DNA from: Thiosocius sp049669185
GTDB taxonomy: Bacteria; Pseudomonadota; Gammaproteobacteria; Chromatiales; Chromatiaceae
Direction: 5' to 3'
Length of the DNA: 25,503 nucleotides
Assembly: GCA_049669185.1 (NCBI GenBank)
Contig: JBATKF010000279.1
Coordinates: 1 to 25,503 of the forward strand
Below, piece by piece: positions 22,001-25,503 of the stretch; positions within the stretch are counted from its first letter, which is position 1; each line of letters opens with the position of its first letter. The notes under the pieces were generated by a model. That model searched no databases. It worked only from the letters and a program-made list of their open reading frames with translations, and was not told where the DNA came from. A program made the position numbers and the translations under genes.

Positions 22001-22216
22001 TCAGCGTCCCAGCCGTTGATTCACCGTGTCTCGCCATAAAACACGTTCTTCCCGGGACCAGTCCTGGCGTTGCCCGGGCGGCGCGTCATCGGCCGTATCT
22101 GCTGGACGCGAGGTAGTCTCCTTGGACGCGGGGTCCTCGGGGCTTTGCGCCAGCGCAAACCACAGCATCAGCCCGAAAGCGGCTGCCAGAATGACGATTC
22201 GAGCGAGACCCTGCAT
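22001..22216 (-). CDS. Small membrane-anchored or exported protein
   Basis: A 71-residue protein. The ATG at 22216 has AAGGAG six bases upstream, so I reject the in-frame start at 22339. Residues about 5-24 (ARIVILAAAFGLMLWFALA) are a TM anchor or signal sequence, with a possible cleavage after ALA. The remainder is charged and proline-rich (SPEDPASKETTSRPADTADD), ending in a basic helix-like EERVLWRDTVNQRLGR. I know no family. It lies downstream of lexA on the same strand, 232 bases after its stop, but co-transcription is not evident. Confidence 0.65.
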   Translation of the reverse strand: MQGLARIVILAAAFGLMLWFALAQSPEDPASKETTSRPADTADDAPPGQRQDWSREERVLWRDTVNQRLGR

Positions 22217-22448
22217 CGTGTCTCCTTGCGCACCGGATAAATTGTAGCCAATGATCAACTGTGCGGTTTTGGCAGGTTGTTGAAATTCGCTGCCCAATTC
22301 GGAACATAGTGATCGGCAGCGAAGGACGAAAGCAGCCACGATCCCCGGACTTGATATTCAGCGAGATGCGCCATTTAGCAAAGTGAGCGTGCGGTCAAAC
22401 CAGCGCGATCGGCCTCGCCGCTCTCGCGTCAAGCGGCTGTCGATCCAT
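22217..22448 (-). other. Gap between lexA and the small membrane protein gene
   Basis: This 232-bp stretch has no convincing gene. A 92-codon minus-strand frame (22358-22636) overlaps the lexA 3' end in another register and is Arg/Ser-rich, so it is a shadow. GCCGCT and AGCGGC just past the lexA stop could pair, with no T-run. AT-rich DNA near 22240-22290 may hold the promoter of the small gene. Confidence 0.4.
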
Positions 22449-23069
22449 TCAGTGATAACGCCGCATCTGACCGACCAGGACCCCCTGGATCTGCACCCTG
22501 TCGGGGCTGAAGTGCATCGCTGAAAGGCTGTTGTTGGCCGGGTGGAGCACCACCTCACTCGCACGCTGCTCGAGGCGCTTGAGCGTGGCTTCCTCGCCGT
22601 CCACCAGTGCGACCACGATCTCGCCATTGCGCGCATGGTCCCGATGTTCGATCACGACCCAGTCACCGTCGAGGATGCCTTCCTCGATCATGGAATCGCC
22701 GCGCACCTCGAGCACGTAGCAGGGGTTGGCCGTGCGCAGCTGTGTCGGCACGTGGATAGTCTCCGGGTTGGCGATGGCCTCAATCGGCTGCCCGGCGGCA
22801 ATGTAGCCGTAGAGGGGCAGCGCGTCACCATCGTCGATCACCTCCGGCTGCTCTTCTGCCAGGCGTATGCCGCGCCGCAGATTGTTCATTGGTTCGACCA
22901 GTCCCGCGTCGATCAATGCCTGGATCTGTTTGTGTAGAGAGCCGCGCGATCTCAGGCCCAGGGCGTCACACAGCTCATCCAGCGTCGGCGGATGGGGGAA
23001 GTCGGCCAGGTGAGCCTGCAGGTAGTCAAAAATCTCTTGCTGACGCCTGGTCAATGTCGGCGGGACCAT
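22449..23069 (-). CDS. lexA: SOS repressor LexA
   Basis: Represses the DNA damage regulon and self-cleaves with activated RecA. It has 206 residues. The winged helix at the N-terminus is LTRRQQEIFDYLQAH and TLDELCDALGLRSRGSLHKQIQAL. Its recognition helix (SRGSLHKQIQAL) differs from the E. coli type (SPNAAEEHLKAL), which suggests another operator. The cleavage site is A92-G93 in YIAAGQPIEA, and the peptidase pair is S126 (RGDSMIEEG) and K164 (ATLKRL). GGAG six bases before the ATG at 23069 fixes the start. The gene is divergent from a repair-type helicase, with paired operators between them. Confidence 0.96.
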   Translation of the reverse strand: MVPPTLTRRQQEIFDYLQAHLADFPHPPTLDELCDALGLRSRGSLHKQIQALIDAGLVEPMNNLRRGIRLAEEQPEVIDDGDALPLYGYIAAGQPIEAIANPETIHVPTQLRTANPCYVLEVRGDSMIEEGILDGDWVVIEHRDHARNGEIVVALVDGEEATLKRLEQRASEVVLHPANNSLSAMHFSPDRVQIQGVLVGQMRRYH

Positions 23070-23094
23070 GCTGTTCTCCAGGTGTTGTCGTGAA

Positions 23095-23109
23095 GTTCTT
23101 TATCTGTTC
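23095..23109 (+). promoter_or_regulatory. SOS-type box 1, GTTC-N7-GTTC
   Basis: GTTC at 23095-23098, seven bases, GTTC at 23106-23109. This direct repeat is the LexA box format of Alphaproteobacteria. It lies between possible -35 (TTGTCG, 23085-23090) and -10 (TATACT, 23110-23115) elements reading toward the helicase; their 19-bp spacing is long. It also lies in the start region of the lexA transcript. Confidence 0.6.
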
Positions 23110-23122
23110 TATACTGGGCGTG

Positions 23123-23151
23123 ATTATAGAACATCAAGAGAACTTTGCCAT
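23123..23151 (-). promoter_or_regulatory. lexA promoter
   Basis: On the minus strand ATGGCA (23146-23151) and a perfect TATAAT (23123-23128) are 17 bp apart. The spacer is box 2. Transcription would begin near 23116, about 47 bases before the lexA ATG. The arrangement fits repression by LexA of its own gene. Confidence 0.6.
23129..23143 (-). promoter_or_regulatory. SOS-type box 2, GTTC-N7-GTTC on the minus strand
   Basis: Reads GAAC-N7-GAAC on the plus strand. It is the mirror image of box 1; the inner halves form a perfect 8-bp inverted repeat, GTTCTATA-N11-TATAGAAC (23106-23132), and the outer halves an AAGTTCT/AGAACTT pair. It fills the spacer of the lexA promoter. Confidence 0.6.
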
Positions 23152-25503
23152 GGCCGCGTTCCCCCAACCTGCGCAGACCCTGCCGACCGACCCGGTCGAT
23201 CGCCTCGCCCGGCGCCTGCAGGCCAAGTATGCCGACAGGATCTGCGCCGAACTGACGCTGTCGGCGACCGAGGCGCGGTTGGAGGCATTGCCTCAGAGTC
23301 TGGATGAGCGCCTGCGCAGGGCACTGCACGGACGCGCCATCGAGCGTCTGTATTCGCACCAGGCCGAGGCCTGGCGACTAGCGGAACAGGGGCGGCATTT
23401 CGTGGTGGTCACGCCGACGGCCTCGGGCAAGACCCTCTGTTACAACCTGCCGGTGCTGCAGGCCGTCTGTCAGGCTCAGGGCAAGTCCCTGTATCTGTTC
23501 CCGACCAAGGCGTTGGCGCAGGATCAGGTCGCCGAGCTGCTTGCCTTGAACCAGGCCGGCGGACTCGGGGTACGTGCGTATACCTTTGACGGCGACACCC
23601 CGGGGGATGCGCGCAAGGCGGTGCGTACGCGCGGCGATATCGTGGTCAGCAATCCCGATATGCTGCATCAGGCGATACTGCCGCATCACACCAAATGGGC
23701 GCAATTTTTCGAGGGCCTGCGGTACATTGTGCTTGACGAAATGCACACCTACCGCGGCGTGTTCGGGGCGCATGTGGCGAACTTGATCCGCCGCTTGAAA
23801 CGTATTCTGGCGTTCTATGGCGCGTCGCCGCAGTTCATTTTCTGCTCGGCGACGATTGCCAATCCGGTGGAGCTGGCGACGGCGTTGCTGGGTGAGGAGG
23901 TGGCGGCGGTGACGCGCAGTGGTGCGCCGCGTGGCGAACGCCGCCTGCTGTTGTGGAATCCGCCAGTGATCAATCCCGATCTCGGCATCCGTGCGTCGGC
24001 GCGCTCGCAGACCAATCGGATCGCACGCCTGGCCACACGCGGCGGGCTGAAGAGCATTGTCTTTGCACGCTCGCGGCTGATGGTCGAGGTGCTTACCAAG
24101 TACCTGAAGGACGTGTTCGACAAGGACCCGCGGCGGCCACCTAGGGTATTTGCCTACCGCGGTGGTTATCTGCCCACCCAGCGTCGTGCGACCGAGAAGC
24201 GCCTGCGTGAAGGCAGTGTCGATTGCGTAATAAGCACGTCGGCGCTGGAGCTCGGCGTCGATATCGGCAGCCTCGATGTATGCGTGCTCAACGGCTACCC
24301 GGGCAGTATCGCGGCGACTTGGCAGCGGCTCGGTCGAGCCGGGCGGCGTAATCGGACCTCGCTGGGTGTCCTGGTGGCCGGTAGCGAGCCGCTCGATCAA
24401 TACATCGTGCGGAATCCGGAGTTTTTTCTTGGCGCTTCGCCCGAGCATGCCCGCATCGATCCGGATCAACTGCTGGTGTTGCTCGATCATGTGCGCTGTG
24501 CAGCCTTCGAGCTGCCGTTTCGTGTGGGGGAGTCGTTCGGCACCAAGGCCCCGCTCGGCGAGTTCCTGCAGTATCTCGCGGATCAGGGCCTACTGCATCG
24601 GGAGGGCGATACCTGGCATTGGGCCAACGAGGCCTACCCGGCGAATTCCGTGTCGCTGCGCTCGGTGGCCGAGGGCAATTTTCTGGTTATTGACCGGGAC
24701 AACGACGGTCGGCAGGTGATTGCCGAGGTCGACTACAGTTCCGCGCCGGAGACCCTGTACGAAGGTGCGATCTACATGGTCCAGGCCGCACCTTACCAGG
24801 TGGAGTCGCTCGACTGGGAGGGTCGCAAGGCCTATGTGCGGCCGACGCGGGCCGACTACTACACCGACGCCGTGGTCTACACGCGCCTGCGGATCCTCGA
24901 GCGCTTCGCCGAGCAGCTCTCGGCGAGGGCGCGGACCGCGCATGGCGAGGTGCATCTGGTGCGGCGTTTTGCGGGCTACAAGAAGATCCGTTACTACACC
25001 CACGAAAACATCGGCTACGGCAATATCAGCTTGCCCGACCAGGAGATGCACACCACGTCGGTATGGTGGGAGCTGAAGCCGGGTGAGCTGGAGCGGGTTC
25101 TGCCCTCTCGGCAGATGGCGCTGGACGGCTTTCTCGGCGCCGCCTATGCCATGCATCACGTCGCGGCGCTGCAGATGATGAGCGAGACCAGCGACCTGGG
25201 GCGCGCGGTCGGCGACGGTGACGGGCGCTGGTTTGCCACCCAGGGTGCTACCGGACGCGGGCAGATGCGAGACGTCTCCGGAGAGGAGCTGGCCCCCGAT
25301 CATCAGGGCGTGTTTCGTCCCGCGGTATTCCTGTACGACAACTATCCCGGCGGCATAGGTCTGTCCGAGCCACTCTACCGCCGGCAGGCAGCAGTGATCG
25401 AAGGCGCGCTGGCGCTGGTCGAACGTTGTGACTGTCGCTACGGCTGTCCGGCCTGCGTGGGCCCGGTCCTGGCCAGTGACGAGGCGCGCGGCTATTCCCC
25501 ACG
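23150..25503 (+). CDS. DEAD/DEAH-box helicase with C-terminal DUF1998 cysteine cluster (MrfA/YprA-like), partial
   Basis: An open frame from the ATG at 23150 to the right edge (784 codons, 3' end missing). Superfamily 2 motifs appear in order: HQAEAW Q-motif region, Walker A TPTASGKT (88-95), FPTKALAQDQ, SNPDML, DEMH (196-199), SAT (233-235), ARSRLMVEVL, STSALELGVDIG, and motif VI QRLGRAGRR. About 60 residues from the edge YDNYPGGIGLSEPLY begins the DUF1998 region, and CDCRYGCPAC supplies four cysteines for zinc. This is the layout of B. subtilis MrfA and yeast Hrq1, 3'-5' helicases linked to mitomycin crosslink repair. It is divergent from lexA over SOS-type boxes, which supports a damage-repair role. 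It is too different in length and motifs for RecQ or Lhr. Confidence 0.93.
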   Translation, partial: MAAFPQPAQTLPTDPVDRLARRLQAKYADRICAELTLSATEARLEALPQSLDERLRRALHGRAIERLYSHQAEAWRLAEQGRHFVVVTPTASGKTLCYNLPVLQAVCQAQGKSLYLFPTKALAQDQVAELLALNQAGGLGVRAYTFDGDTPGDARKAVRTRGDIVVSNPDMLHQAILPHHTKWAQFFEGLRYIVLDEMHTYRGVFGAHVANLIRRLKRILAFYGASPQFIFCSATIANPVELATALLGEEVAAVTRSGAPRGERRLLLWNPPVINPDLGIRASARSQTNRIARLATRGGLKSIVFARSRLMVEVLTKYLKDVFDKDPRRPPRVFAYRGGYLPTQRRATEKRLREGSVDCVISTSALELGVDIGSLDVCVLNGYPGSIAATWQRLGRAGRRNRTSLGVLVAGSEPLDQYIVRNPEFFLGASPEHARIDPDQLLVLLDHVRCAAFELPFRVGESFGTKAPLGEFLQYLADQGLLHREGDTWHWANEAYPANSVSLRSVAEGNFLVIDRDNDGRQVIAEVDYSSAPETLYEGAIYMVQAAPYQVESLDWEGRKAYVRPTRADYYTDAVVYTRLRILERFAEQLSARARTAHGEVHLVRRFAGYKKIRYYTHENIGYGNISLPDQEMHTTSVWWELKPGELERVLPSRQMALDGFLGAAYAMHHVAALQMMSETSDLGRAVGDGDGRWFATQGATGRGQMRDVSGEELAPDHQGVFRPAVFLYDNYPGGIGLSEPLYRRQAAVIEGALALVERCDCRYGCPACVGPVLASDEARGYSP

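Noticed and set aside
22358..22636. 92-codon minus-strand frame at the lexA 3' end
   Set aside because: It overlaps lexA in another register and is Arg/Ser-rich without a ribosome site.
1..25503. CRISPR arrays, tRNA or rRNA genes, insertion sequences and attachment sites
   Set aside because: No direct-repeat arrays, cloverleaf or rRNA sequence, transposase frames or integrase with flanking repeats were found by eye.

Overview
The window is a GC-rich chromosomal segment of a gammaproteobacterium, most likely Chromatiales-like (purple or other sulfur-oxidising relatives). This placement is an inference. It rests on the gene order gyrA-serC-serA-pheA-hisC-tyrA-aroA-cmk-rpsA-ihfB, on the cmoA-cmoB and hspQ genes, and on protein similarities recalled from memory. 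No rRNA, tRNA, CRISPR array, transposase or phage gene is visible.

Region 1 (1-2717): the 3' end of mtnA converges on leuA with a single base between stop codons. leuA is divergent from an Lrp/AsnC-type regulator gene. The AT-rich gap between them holds two 15-bp dyads of Lrp-site size and a G/C palindrome of the kind found in interspersed repeats.

Region 2 (2718-15706): gyrA is followed by one long same-strand block for serine (serC, serA), phenylalanine/tyrosine and the shikimate end step (pheA, hisC, tyrA, aroA), then cmk, rpsA (ribosomal protein S1) and ihfB. Genes overlap or nearly touch from pheA through cmk. hisC, tyrA and aroA all appear to start with TTG. The block ends in a clear intrinsic terminator after ihfB.

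Region 3 (15707-18174): four minus-strand genes form an uncharacterised membrane module. They encode a short one-TM protein, a MotA/TolQ/ExbB-type channel subunit, an ExbD-like subunit with a beta-rich periplasmic domain, and a two-TM protein. This is the best candidate in the window for an undescribed system: an ion-driven stator-like motor with an unknown load.

Region 4 (18175-21917): a small conserved-looking protein is followed by an ArnD-like polysaccharide deacetylase homologue that has lost its metal ligands (a probable pseudoenzyme). That gene is ATGA-coupled to a compact SET-domain methyltransferase gene. Then come cmoA and cmoB (ATGA-coupled; tRNA U34 cmo5U synthesis) and hspQ.

Region 5 (21918-25503): a small membrane protein gene and lexA lie on the minus strand. 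A long DEAD-box helicase with a C-terminal cysteine cluster (MrfA/YprA/Hrq1-like, DUF1998) is on the plus strand and runs off the window. The lexA-helicase gap carries two mirror-image GTTC-N7-GTTC motifs. That is the alphaproteobacterial SOS-box format, and it suggests that the helicase is a LexA-controlled repair enzyme.
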